From contig JANYBJ010000260.1 of assembly GCA_025360845.1 (NCBI GenBank), positions 1 through 57,242 on the forward strand: 57,242 bases of DNA, in the 5' to 3' direction. A model generated the notes under the pieces. That model had not been told where the DNA came from. It did no database searches and saw only the letters and a list, made by a program, of their open reading frames with translations. The position numbers were made by a program, and so were the translations under genes. The DNA is from a bacterium. GTDB lineage: Bacteria; Verrucomicrobiota; Kiritimatiellia; RFP12; UBA1067. Within the stretch, counting starts at the first letter, position 1, and every line of letters starts with the position of its first letter. This document shows positions 17,598-25,379 of the stretch, one piece after another.

Positions 17598-18506
17598 ATG
17601 AAACGCATCGTGGTGATCGGAAGCACGAACACCGACATGGTGGTGAAGGCGGCGCGGATTCCCGCGCCGGGCGAGACGATTCTGGGCGGGCGGTTCCTGA
17701 TGAACCCGGGCGGCAAAGGCGCAAACCAGGCGGTGGCCGCGGCGCGCCTGGGAGGCGACGTGACCTTCGTCGCCAAAGTCGGCGACGACCTGTTCGGACG
17801 TGAGGCTAGAACGCTCTTCGCGAAGGAGGGCATCCACACCGAGCATGTGTTTACGGCTATGAATGAGCCTTCAGGGGTCGCGCTGATCATGGTCGATGCC
17901 AAGGGCGAGAACTGCATCGCCGTGGCCTCCGGCGCGAACGGATCGCTGTCGCCTGCCGACCTCGAGGCTGCGCGGGGCGAGATCGAGCGGGCTGGACTGA
18001 TACTGATGCAGCTTGAGACGCCGGTCGAGACCGTGCAGTGCGCGGCGCAGTGGGCTGCGGCGAAGGGTGTGCCGGTGGTACTCAACCCCGCACCCGCCTG
18101 CGCGTTGCCCGTTGGACTTTTTCAATGCTTAAGCCTGATCACGCCGAACGAGAGTGAGGCAGAGCTGCTGAGTGGCGTCAAGGTCACCGACGAGGCGTCA
18201 GCCGCTGTGGCTGCGAAGGCGCTGTGTTCCAAAGGGGTTAAGCGCGTGGTGATCACGATGGGCTCCAAAGGCGCGTTCGTGTTTGCGGACGGGATCGGCA
18301 AGATGGTGCCCGCCGTGAAAGTGAAGGCGGTCGACACGACGGCGGCGGGCGATGTGTTCAACGGCGCGCTGGCGGTGGCGCTGACGGAGGATCGCCCGTT
18401 GGCCGTCGCTGTTAACTTTGCGGCGAAAGCCGCAGCGATATCGGTGACGCGTCTGGGTGCGCAGGCGTCCGCGCCGTATCGGCGGGAAATCGCGAATGGT
18501 GTTTAG
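17598..18506 (+). CDS. rbsK: Ribokinase
   Basis: A 302-residue cytosolic PfkB-family kinase converting D-ribose and ATP to ribose 5-phosphate. Family markers are GSTNTDMVV (8-16), the sugar-binding NPGGKGANQAVAAARLGG (36-53) and the ATP/anion-hole signature DTTAAGD with catalytic Asp252, which matches the ribokinase branch rather than fructokinase. ATG 17598 is preferred to GTG 17592 because GGGAGGG lies 5 bases upstream. The permease gene follows after 17 bases. It sits downstream of the nucleoside hydrolase and ARH genes, so it can phosphorylate the ribose they release. Confidence 0.92.
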   Translation: MKRIVVIGSTNTDMVVKAARIPAPGETILGGRFLMNPGGKGANQAVAAARLGGDVTFVAKVGDDLFGREARTLFAKEGIHTEHVFTAMNEPSGVALIMVDAKGENCIAVASGANGSLSPADLEAARGEIERAGLILMQLETPVETVQCAAQWAAAKGVPVVLNPAPACALPVGLFQCLSLITPNESEAELLSGVKVTDEASAAVAAKALCSKGVKRVVITMGSKGAFVFADGIGKMVPAVKVKAVDTTAAGDVFNGALAVALTEDRPLAVAVNFAAKAAAISVTRLGAQASAPYRREIANGV

Positions 18507-18523
18507 ACTAAAGGGGAGAGACT

Positions 18524-19540
18524 ATGTTCTTCGTTGAAAATTATGCGGTAGCTGTGTATTTCTGTGTGGTGACGATGCTGTGCTGGGGTTCGTGGGGCAA
18601 TACGCAGAAACTGGCGGGCAAGACGTGGCGCTACGAGCTGTTCTACTGGGATTACGTGATCGGCGTACTGCTGTTCGCGATCGTGTCGGGTTTGACGCTC
18701 GGCAGCATCGGCGACCAGGGCCGGAGTTTCATTCCGGATTTGAAGCAGGCGTCGCTGGCCAACATGGGTAGCGCCTTCATCGGCGGGATCGTGTTCAACG
18801 CCGCGAATATCCTGCTCTCGGCGGCGATTTCGATCGCGGGCATGTCGGTGGCTTTTCCGGTGGGAATCGGGCTGGCGCTGGTGCTTGGCGTGATCGTGAA
18901 TTATGTCGGTGATCCGAAAGGGAATCCTGCGCTGCTGTTCGGCGGGGTGGCCCTGATCGGCGTAGCCATCTTGATGAACGCCTATGCATATCGAATCAAG
19001 GACGCTCAACGCTCGACACTCGACGCTCGGCAAACGGGAACAATGAAGGGCATTATGCTCGCGGTCGTCTGCGGCGTGCTGATGGCCTTCTTCTACCGTT
19101 TCGTCGCGGCCTCGATGGACATGAACTTCGTGGCGCCGGCTGCGGGAAAAATGACGCCGTACTCCGCCTTCTTCGTTTTCGCGTGCGGGATCTTCGCCAG
19201 CACGTTTGTGTTCAACACCATCGCCATGAAGAAGCCGGTGGCAGGCGAGCCGGTGAAGATCGGCGCGTACTTCAAAGGCGGGCTGCCGATCCATTTCGTA
19301 GGCATCTTGGGCGGTCTCATCTGGGGGTTGGGCAACGCGATCAACCTGGTGGCTGCGGGTAAAGCGGGCCCGGCGATCTCCTACGGCTTGGGGCAGGGCG
19401 CCACGCTGGTGGCGGCGCTGTGGGGCATCTTGATCTGGAAAGAGTTCAAGGGGGCGCCGAAATCGGCGAACACGCTGAACCTCGCGATGTTCGTGCTGTT
19501 CGTGGCCGGACTGGGATTGATCATCCGTGCGGGTCTGTGA
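18524..19540 (+). CDS. GRP/RhaT-type sugar permease (probable ribose or related sugar uptake)
   Basis: A 338-residue inner-membrane protein with about ten helices of the drug/metabolite-transporter superfamily. The start CVVTMLCWGSWGNTQKLAG and internal repeats with GGIVFNAANILLSAAISIAG and GGLIWGLGNAINLVAAG are typical of the GRP/RhaT-like sugar transporter group. Ribose is the likely substrate from its place next to ribokinase (inference). A heptamer repeat at 19001-19035 encodes about residues 160-171 in the hydrophilic loop in the middle of the protein, which seems lengthened by it. AAGGGGAG precedes ATG 18524 at good spacing. Confidence 0.8.
   Translation: MFFVENYAVAVYFCVVTMLCWGSWGNTQKLAGKTWRYELFYWDYVIGVLLFAIVSGLTLGSIGDQGRSFIPDLKQASLANMGSAFIGGIVFNAANILLSAAISIAGMSVAFPVGIGLALVLGVIVNYVGDPKGNPALLFGGVALIGVAILMNAYAYRIKDAQRSTLDARQTGTMKGIMLAVVCGVLMAFFYRFVAASMDMNFVAPAAGKMTPYSAFFVFACGIFASTFVFNTIAMKKPVAGEPVKIGAYFKGGLPIHFVGILGGLIWGLGNAINLVAAGKAGPAISYGLGQGATLVAALWGILIWKEFKGAPKSANTLNLAMFVLFVAGLGLIIRAGL
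19001..19035 (+). repeat. Heptamer repeat inside the sugar permease gene
   Basis: Units GACGCTC, AACGCTC, GACACTC, GACGCTC and a degenerate GGCAAAC. They belong to the same family as the intergenic arrays at 6191-6246 and 7148-7231, here read through as the peptide DAQRSTLDARQT. Confidence 0.65.
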
Positions 19541-19611
19541 GGCAACGCGCCCGTTGAAAATCGGTTTTTCTTGTTACCGCCGGGCAGGCGCTTTTGGTAA
19601 ACTTCGCCCGC

Positions 19612-20298
19612 ATGAATGCCTTTATCTTCGACATGGACGGCGTGCTCGCCGACAACTCCGATTTCCACGTTCAAGCTTGGACCGACTACTCCCGTCAATA
19701 CGGGCGAGAACTGACGATCGACGATATCAAGTCCCGGCTCGGCTTCAACAACCGCGAGTATATGCGGTTCGTACTCGACCGCGAACCGACGGACGCGGAA
19801 GTCCTCAAGTCCACGATCGAAAAAGAGGCGCTCTACCGTGAACTCTATCACCCGCACCTCGTCACCCCGCCCGGTCTGGTCGCCTTGTTGGAGTACGCCC
19901 GGCGTGAGGGGATCGTGTGTGGCGTTGCGACATCGGCTCCTGAAGTGAACGTGCGTTTCGTGCTCGACGGACTCAAGATCCGCCCCTATTTTAAGGAGAT
20001 TGTGGATGCCTCGTGTGTGAAGAATTGCAAGCCAGACCCTGAGATTTACCTGTTGGCTTCTCAGCGTCTCGGCGTGCCACCCGCAGAGTGCATCGTCTTC
20101 GAGGATGCCATCGCCGGTATTCAGGCCGGCAATGCGGCCGGCATGCGTGTGGTCGCGATCACCACCTCGTATCCCGGGGCCGTTCTGGCCGGTTATCAGC
20201 CGGCGGCAGTCATCTCGTCCTTCTCGGACCTCGCAGTTACCTGTCCCGCTTCGTCCCTGATCGAGACCGCCATCGGCAGGAAACTGTCACTCGCTTAA
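19612..20298 (+). CDS. HAD-family phosphatase/phosphomutase (beta-phosphoglucomutase-like)
   Basis: A 228-residue cytosolic haloacid dehalogenase-type enzyme. The nucleophile motif is FDMDGVLADN (Asp7, Asp9), motif II lies in VATSAPE, motif III is KNCKPDPEIY and motif IV is VFEDAIAGIQAG. The cap-domain size and the EDA-G-AG pattern fit the beta-phosphoglucomutase/sugar-phosphatase subgroup. It follows the salvage cassette by 71 bases and may act on a sugar phosphate, but the substrate is not deducible. ATG 19612 gives the proper beta-strand start, and no ribosome-binding site is evident. Confidence 0.85.
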   Translation: MNAFIFDMDGVLADNSDFHVQAWTDYSRQYGRELTIDDIKSRLGFNNREYMRFVLDREPTDAEVLKSTIEKEALYRELYHPHLVTPPGLVALLEYARREGIVCGVATSAPEVNVRFVLDGLKIRPYFKEIVDASCVKNCKPDPEIYLLASQRLGVPPAECIVFEDAIAGIQAGNAAGMRVVAITTSYPGAVLAGYQPAAVISSFSDLAVTCPASSLIETAIGRKLSLA

Positions 20299-20360
20299 AC
20301 CTGGCCCGAGAGCGTTCCGTGTACAGGCGTGAACAGCGCTTGCATTTGGCCCAAATAGAG

Positions 20361-20394
20361 AGCCGGCGGACCGTCCGGTGAAGGTCCGCCGGCT
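20361..20394. terminator. Strong hairpin between convergent genes
   Basis: A perfect 12-base stem, AGCCGGCGGACC with GGTCCGCCGGCT, around a 10-base loop. It lies between the HAD gene and the stop of the SUMF1-fold gene. There is no T-run on either side, so it may be a bidirectional terminator or an mRNA 3' end stabiliser. Confidence 0.55.
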
Positions 20395-20418
20395 GACACC
20401 ACACAGAAGGGTTTCACA

Positions 20419-22077
20419 TCATTTACGTTTTACAGCCATCTCGTCTGTCACGCCGTCGCAGGTCGCACGTACGCGACTGGGCATTTGCCGGGAGGAACGT
20501 TTCACGCGCAATTCCCAACTGCCGTCCGACTGGATGACGCAGCTCCCTATTTTCACGCCCAGAGAATCGCTCACAACGACCGTCTTGCCAGAAGCGCCCT
20601 TTCCTCTGACACTCAAGTACTGAGTCCAACCGCTCCATTCGGCGACGGTCATGTCGAAGGTCGGGCCCGCGGGTGCGGCCTTATAGGTGGCGGTCACGGT
20701 GGTCGCGCTGCGCTGCATGGTCAACGTTGTCGAGGCGTTCGTCACGCTGGCGACAAATGCGGTGGACCCGGTCCAGCGATCAAAGATCATGCCGGCCGGC
20801 GCGGCATCCGCTTGAATGGGAACGACGGTTCCGAAGGCATATGATCCGTCGCCGCCGCCGCCGTCCACGGTCAACACATAGAGGAGCGTCCGTATCGTAA
20901 TCGTCACCGTCACGGTATTGCCGTAGATCACGCCGTCGCTGGGCTTGTAGCTGAAGCTGTCCGCGCCGCGGTAGCTTCCCGTCGGCTTGTACGTGAACGC
21001 TCCGTTCGCGTTGAGCGTCAGCGTTCCGTGAGTCGGACCTGCCACTTGTACCGCCGTCAGCGCGTTGCCGTCGGCATCGGTGTCGTTGGCCAGCACACCC
21101 GGGGCGTCCACCGTCAACGTGGCGGCCTCATCCACGGTATAGCTGTCAGCCAAGGCAACCGGCGCATGGTTGGAAGGAGAAGTTCCGGCCGTAGCCGCGA
21201 TGCGGAAGCCGACGAACTCATTTTCTTGGGATGGGCTTTGGCTGTCACGGTAAAAGGCCTGAAGCAGGAGAGGGTAGTCGTCATAGGACCCGCCCCGCAC
21301 GCCGCGGTCGCCGTCGACCAACGCCTCGTTCCACTCCGCCACGTTGCCTGCCTGGTCGCGAGTCCCATAGTAGCCCTGACTTGCCGGGTAGGCGCCTGCC
21401 GGGGTCACCGCGTTCACAGCCCGGTCGAAGTTGCCGGCGTTGTCGCTGCTTGCGGGCAACGACGCGAGCGGTGCGCCGTCGCTGCGGGTCGGATACGTCC
21501 AGTACCATGCGTTATTGCCGCCCTGATAGTACGCGGCCTTGTACCATTCGTCTTCGCTCGGCAGAAACACCTTCGCCCCCGGGTTACGGGCGCTTACGCT
21601 CGTTTCTCCGCTGAACGTATAGGCGCCGGTCTCCGTAGAGGCGGCTCCCGGCGCGCCGACGGGTTGCCCGTTGTTCAGCCAGTTGGCGAAACGCAAGGCG
21701 TCGTACCAACTCACCCAGGCGACCGGAAGAGATCCGTCCGTTGCCGCATACATGTGGCTTCCCGGATTGCCCGAGCGCGTGATGCCCATATTCGGGTTGT
21801 ACAGCCCATGCGTATCGGTTGCCGCAACGGCATTCAGAAACGCCGCGTATTCAGCCCGCGTGACCTCGTTCACGCCGATCCGATAGGCGTAACTCACCGC
21901 TCCGAAGCCCGTCACGTCGCTTGCGTTGCCCTCATCGCCCACGGGCGCAAGCAACAACGGCATGGCGCCCCAGGCCAACCCCGCTACGGCCAGCAGCGCT
22001 GCGATTCCTAAAGACAGCCGCGCGTTTGCTCCGCACCGGTTTCTCAGCACTCGTTTTGTGTCAAAGTTCATTGTCAT
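20419..22077 (-). CDS. Secreted SUMF1-fold protein with cadherin-like module
   Basis: A 552-residue exported protein. A signal peptide (about 1-38) is followed by a formylglycine-generating-enzyme/SUMF1-type domain (about 45-300: GVNEVTRAEYAAFLNAV, PVAWVSWYDALRFANWLN, FLPSEDEWYKAAYY, GVRGGSYDDY, GFRIAA). Next come a VCBS/cadherin-like repeat (VLANDTDADGNALTAVQV, SYRGADSFSYKPSDG), an InlB-repeat-like beta module (FDRWTGS) and a C-terminal tail. After RGGSY the usual CR is replaced by AFYR, so the catalytic Cys of true FGE is absent. This is probably a binding or structural member. ATG 22077 and ATG 22071 are both possible. Confidence 0.8.
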   Translation of the reverse strand: MTMNFDTKRVLRNRCGANARLSLGIAALLAVAGLAWGAMPLLLAPVGDEGNASDVTGFGAVSYAYRIGVNEVTRAEYAAFLNAVAATDTHGLYNPNMGITRSGNPGSHMYAATDGSLPVAWVSWYDALRFANWLNNGQPVGAPGAASTETGAYTFSGETSVSARNPGAKVFLPSEDEWYKAAYYQGGNNAWYWTYPTRSDGAPLASLPASSDNAGNFDRAVNAVTPAGAYPASQGYYGTRDQAGNVAEWNEALVDGDRGVRGGSYDDYPLLLQAFYRDSQSPSQENEFVGFRIAATAGTSPSNHAPVALADSYTVDEAATLTVDAPGVLANDTDADGNALTAVQVAGPTHGTLTLNANGAFTYKPTGSYRGADSFSYKPSDGVIYGNTVTVTITIRTLLYVLTVDGGGGDGSYAFGTVVPIQADAAPAGMIFDRWTGSTAFVASVTNASTTLTMQRSATTVTATYKAAPAGPTFDMTVAEWSGWTQYLSVRGKGASGKTVVVSDSLGVKIGSCVIQSDGSWELRVKRSSRQMPSRVRATCDGVTDEMAVKRK

Positions 22078-22107
22078 GATCCTCTCGCTTTGTCGTCCTC
22101 GGTTTGG

Positions 22108-23553
22108 TTAGGTCCCCGCCGTCACATCGACGCGGCAGACCTCGGCTTTTTTGCCTGGCCTGACCAGATGCACTGAGCAGGCGAGACACGGATCGAACGA
22201 GTGTACGACTCGCAACAGCTCGATCGGGTTCTGCATGTCCTTGACGGGCGTGCTGATCAGCGCCTGTTCCATGGCGCCGTGCTGTCCGCCGTCATCCATC
22301 GGCGAGGCGTTCCAGCCTGTCGGCGAGACGACCTGGTATTGTGTCAGCTTGGAGCCGCCGATCTGGATCCAGTGGCCCAGAGCGCCGCGCGGCGCTTCGG
22401 TCAGGCCGATGCCCGTTCCAGCCGCCGGAGTTGCCTTGTACGTGTAGGGCGATGTGCCCGGGACCAGTTGGCTGAGCCAGCCGTCCATGGCGTTCGCCAC
22501 TTTCTCGGTCTCCAACGCGCGCGCCACGATGCGGTCCATGGCGGAGATGCCGTAGCGGTAGTCGCCGTTGACCCACATGCGGGCCAGGGGGCCGACCTCA
22601 TGTACGGTGCCGCCATAGCGCGGCGCCTTGATCCAGGAGTAGGCGCCTGCCTTGTCGGCCGACGGCTCGGTCACGCCGCTCGCCGGCGCGCGGTTGCCGC
22701 TGTTCGCCGTGTACCACGAATGCGACACATATTCGCGGATCTGCGTCGTATCCACTGTGCCGAGACTTCCGTTGGTGTAGCGCCCGCGCGCCAGCAGCTT
22801 GGACGTGCCGGCGCTGTTCAGGTCGAACACCCCGTACGCGAGCAGGTTGCCGCAGCCCCTTCCGATCGTCGTGTAGTCCTGGAAGAGGCCCAACAACGCC
22901 TCGCCGTCTGCCAACATCACGTTGGTGATGAAGCCCCGCAGTTCCGTCAGCAGGGTCCGGAACGCGGTGACGTCCGCGGCGGTGACGGGCTTGGTGGCCC
23001 CGCCCGGCACGAAGCTCACCGCGGTCGGCATGTGTCCCGCGAAGATCGCGCCCATCTGGTGCGCCTTGCGGCGCATCTCCAGCGCCTTCACGTAGTTGCC
23101 CACCAGTGCGACCGCCGTGCTGCCCGTGACCATGTCGGGCGCCGCCAAATGCGGCCGCCAAGGCGACATGTCCAAAATGCCGTCGGTATTGATGTAGTCG
23201 GGCGCGGCCAAGTGGTAGAAGTGCAGGATGTGCGACTGGATGTAGTTAGCCCCGAGGACGAGGTTCCTCACGATCCGGCCGTTTTCCGCAGGCGTCAGCG
23301 CAAAAGCGGCTTCCAGCGCCAGGCTAGAGGCCATACCATGGGAAATAGGACACACGCCGCAGATGCGTTGTGTCAGTTGCACGGCGTCGCGGGGATCACG
23401 CCCCGTGAGAATCCGTTCAAACCCGCGGAACATGGCGCCCGCACACTTCGCGTCGGTCACCTGCTGTGTGCCGCCGATCGTGTCCACGGTCACCTCGACG
23501 TCCAAGTGGCCTTCCACCCGCGTCATGGGAGAGATTGTCAATGTCGTTGCCAT
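22108..23553 (-). CDS. NiFe hydrogenase large subunit
   Basis: A 481-residue catalytic subunit that oxidises or produces H2 at a NiFe(CN)2CO centre. The L1 motif RICGVCPISH supplies Cys65 and Cys68, and the L2 motif DPCLACSVH supplies Cys456 and Cys459. Nineteen residues follow His462, the usual site of removal by a maturation endopeptidase. PMTRVEGHLDVEV at the N-terminus is also diagnostic. The protein lacks its own signal and would be co-exported with the Tat-bearing small subunit. No maturation (hyp) genes or protease lie in the window. The length is shorter than many group 1 enzymes (about 550-600). Confidence 0.94.
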   Translation of the reverse strand: MATTLTISPMTRVEGHLDVEVTVDTIGGTQQVTDAKCAGAMFRGFERILTGRDPRDAVQLTQRICGVCPISHGMASSLALEAAFALTPAENGRIVRNLVLGANYIQSHILHFYHLAAPDYINTDGILDMSPWRPHLAAPDMVTGSTAVALVGNYVKALEMRRKAHQMGAIFAGHMPTAVSFVPGGATKPVTAADVTAFRTLLTELRGFITNVMLADGEALLGLFQDYTTIGRGCGNLLAYGVFDLNSAGTSKLLARGRYTNGSLGTVDTTQIREYVSHSWYTANSGNRAPASGVTEPSADKAGAYSWIKAPRYGGTVHEVGPLARMWVNGDYRYGISAMDRIVARALETEKVANAMDGWLSQLVPGTSPYTYKATPAAGTGIGLTEAPRGALGHWIQIGGSKLTQYQVVSPTGWNASPMDDGGQHGAMEQALISTPVKDMQNPIELLRVVHSFDPCLACSVHLVRPGKKAEVCRVDVTAGT

Positions 23554-23601
23554 AAATAAGATCCTTCTTTTGTGTTCATCCTGTTTGGGTCAGCGCGTCC
23601 C

Positions 23602-24639
23602 TTAATCGTCGCTGGCGCCGGGCCCGTTGAGTGAATAGAAGGGCGACATGCCGTCGGGGAACGTGGGTTCTGTGCATCCGTGACAGGGGGCTCCGGCCTC
23701 TACGCACCAGTTCACTCCCGGGGTGCCGGCGGCACCGCCGTTCCACTTCCGCACCGCGCAGTCGCAGTGAGACTGGATCCCGTTGCAGCCCAAGGCGAAC
23801 AGGCAGCCGCCGACCCCGAGCGCGCGGGCTGCCGGTACGCGACTGTCGGTGCGTGCGTGGCAGTCCAGGCAGGACTGCCCGCGAGAGTGGGTTTGCCGCC
23901 CGTACTTCGCGGTGTACTCGGACAGGTACGGGCACTGCTCATGTACGGTCTTCCCGTAGAACGCCGTTGGCCGTCCCTGAGCGTCCAGAGCGGGTAGTTT
24001 GCCGTTGGCCAGAATGTACGCCACGGTGCCGACCAGCCAGTCGGGGTGCATCGGACAGCCGGGAATGTTGACCACGGAGTAACCGCTGCCGAGCACCTGG
24101 GACAATCCGGTGGCGCCGGTCACGTTCGGTTGCGCGGCACTCAGGCCACCGTAGGAGGCACAGGTGCCCGCGGCGATAATCACCGACGCCCGTTCGGCAT
24201 ACCTCTGCACGCCCTTCAGGGCCGTCACCCCCGGCCACAACGTGCAGTAATCGCCGTTGGCGCCGGTCGGGATGGCACCCTCCACGATCAGCGCGTAGCC
24301 TCCCTGGCGGTACGTCTTCTCGATTTGCGAGATGGCCAGGTTGCCGGCCGCGGCCGTCAGGTTGGGGTGATAGTTGATATCCAGCGTGTTCACGGCCAGG
24401 TCGGTGATCGTCGCGTAGTAGATCGTGTTCAGCAGAGACACCGAACAGCCGGTGCATGCCTGCGCTTGCAGCCACAAGACGGGCAAGCCGCCCGCGGACG
24501 TCTCTTTCGCCTCGGCTTTCGAGACGAATTTCGTTACTCCCGTAACCTCGAGCCCGAATGCGGCGCCAATGGCTGACGAGGCACGCATGAAATCCCTGCG
24601 CGACAACCCCATGGCCTTCATGACTTCATTTTTACTCAT
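23602..24639 (-). CDS. NiFe hydrogenase small subunit, Tat-exported, with CxxCH insertion
   Basis: A 345-residue electron-transfer subunit. The Tat signal is SRRDFMRASSAIG (13-25). Proximal cluster ligands are Cys62, Cys65 (CTGCS), Cys160 (GTCASYGG) and Cys195 (GCPMHP). His233 and Cys236 (VHEQCP) with Cys279 and Cys285 fit the distal cluster, and Cys294, Cys319 and Cys322 fit the medial one. Between Cys236 and Cys279 about 18 extra residues contain CLDCH (257-261), a c-type-haem-like motif not present in standard subunits. Cys292 and Cys312 are also extra. There is no C-terminal membrane helix, so the enzyme is probably soluble in the periplasm. AGGAGAAA precedes the ATG. Confidence 0.92.
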   Translation of the reverse strand: MSKNEVMKAMGLSRRDFMRASSAIGAAFGLEVTGVTKFVSKAEAKETSAGGLPVLWLQAQACTGCSVSLLNTIYYATITDLAVNTLDINYHPNLTAAAGNLAISQIEKTYRQGGYALIVEGAIPTGANGDYCTLWPGVTALKGVQRYAERASVIIAAGTCASYGGLSAAQPNVTGATGLSQVLGSGYSVVNIPGCPMHPDWLVGTVAYILANGKLPALDAQGRPTAFYGKTVHEQCPYLSEYTAKYGRQTHSRGQSCLDCHARTDSRVPAARALGVGGCLFALGCNGIQSHCDCAVRKWNGGAAGTPGVNWCVEAGAPCHGCTEPTFPDGMSPFYSLNGPGASDD

Positions 24640-24856
24640 GATCGTTTCTCCTCATGTTTTCCCGTACGTTCCTAAGCCCTATTCCGCGAACCACCGTTGC
24701 GGTTTTTTGTTCGTTCGCCTCTTCCGGTCCACTGCAACCTGACTGCGGTATGCCGGCCCTTTGTACTTTCCGCCGGAGCCACTCCCCGGCGTTTTCCAGA
24801 TCGTCACCGATGGGCCTTAGCGGATGAATAAAAAAAGCCCTTCTGGTCATGTTCAT
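24632..24856 (-). CDS. Small basic hypothetical protein upstream of the hydrogenase
   Basis: A 74-residue open frame whose ATG (24856) is preceded by AAAGGAGG at ideal spacing. It overlaps the hydrogenase small-subunit start by 8 bases, so the two would be coupled. The sequence is basic, opens with MNMTRRAFF and has two Cys-free helical stretches around LENAGEWLRRKVQ. No family is recognised. The strong ribosome-binding site is the main argument that it is real. Upstream, 24857-25145 is AT-richer and contains a minus-strand TATAAT (24933-24928) without a clear -35. Confidence 0.4.
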   Translation of the reverse strand: MNMTRRAFFIHPLRPIGDDLENAGEWLRRKVQRAGIPQSGCSGPEEANEQKTATVVRGIGLRNVRENMRRNDHE

Positions 24857-25160
24857 CCTGCCTCCTTTCACGCGTTCCAACCCTCGTTGGCGCGTCGCTC
24901 GTTTACTAAAGTCCTTTTCATGGCGTGATTATAGTGCCTTACTGAAGCAAATAGGTAGATGATTGTTCTATGAAGAGGGGTAATTATCTACGTATTCACG
25001 TCACGTGTGCATCGTCCCTCTTGCGTTCGGATCTTTGATATTTTAGAATTTAAATCACTAGAATCCTATTGGGGTTGAAAACGGGCACTCCGCTCAAAAC
25101 CCTTGAAACAGAGGTCTTCCGCGATGATCACGGGCCGTTGAATTAATGGAACCGCGAAAA

Positions 25161-25379
25161 ATGAAACGCATAATGACCATTTTGGGACTACTCTCGAACA
25201 CAATGCTCTTCACGTGGGAGAGCTGCGCGAAGGACTGGCTGGTCGATCCAGCTCCGTTCAAGGCCGCGATGGCGTTGGACCAGGCTTCGGGCGACGTCGT
25301 GCTCGACAACGGGCTGGTTCGCCGCGTCATTCGCACCCGGAACGGTTGTGCGACGATCGCCTACGACATCCGTAATCGG
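25161..25379 (+). pseudogene. N-terminal remnant of an exported glycoside hydrolase (alpha-galactosidase-like)
   Basis: About 73 codons encode a signal peptide (MKRIMTILGLL...) and the start of a mature domain with WLVDPAPFKAAM and VVLDNGLVRRVIR. This resembles the first beta strands of secreted alpha-galactosidase-type glycoside hydrolases, which run to several hundred residues. The similarity is lost exactly where the convergent ligA stop begins at 25380; the open frame runs on antisense to ligA for 15 codons. It is therefore a truncated gene rather than a small protein. ATG 25146 is an alternative start. Confidence 0.5.
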
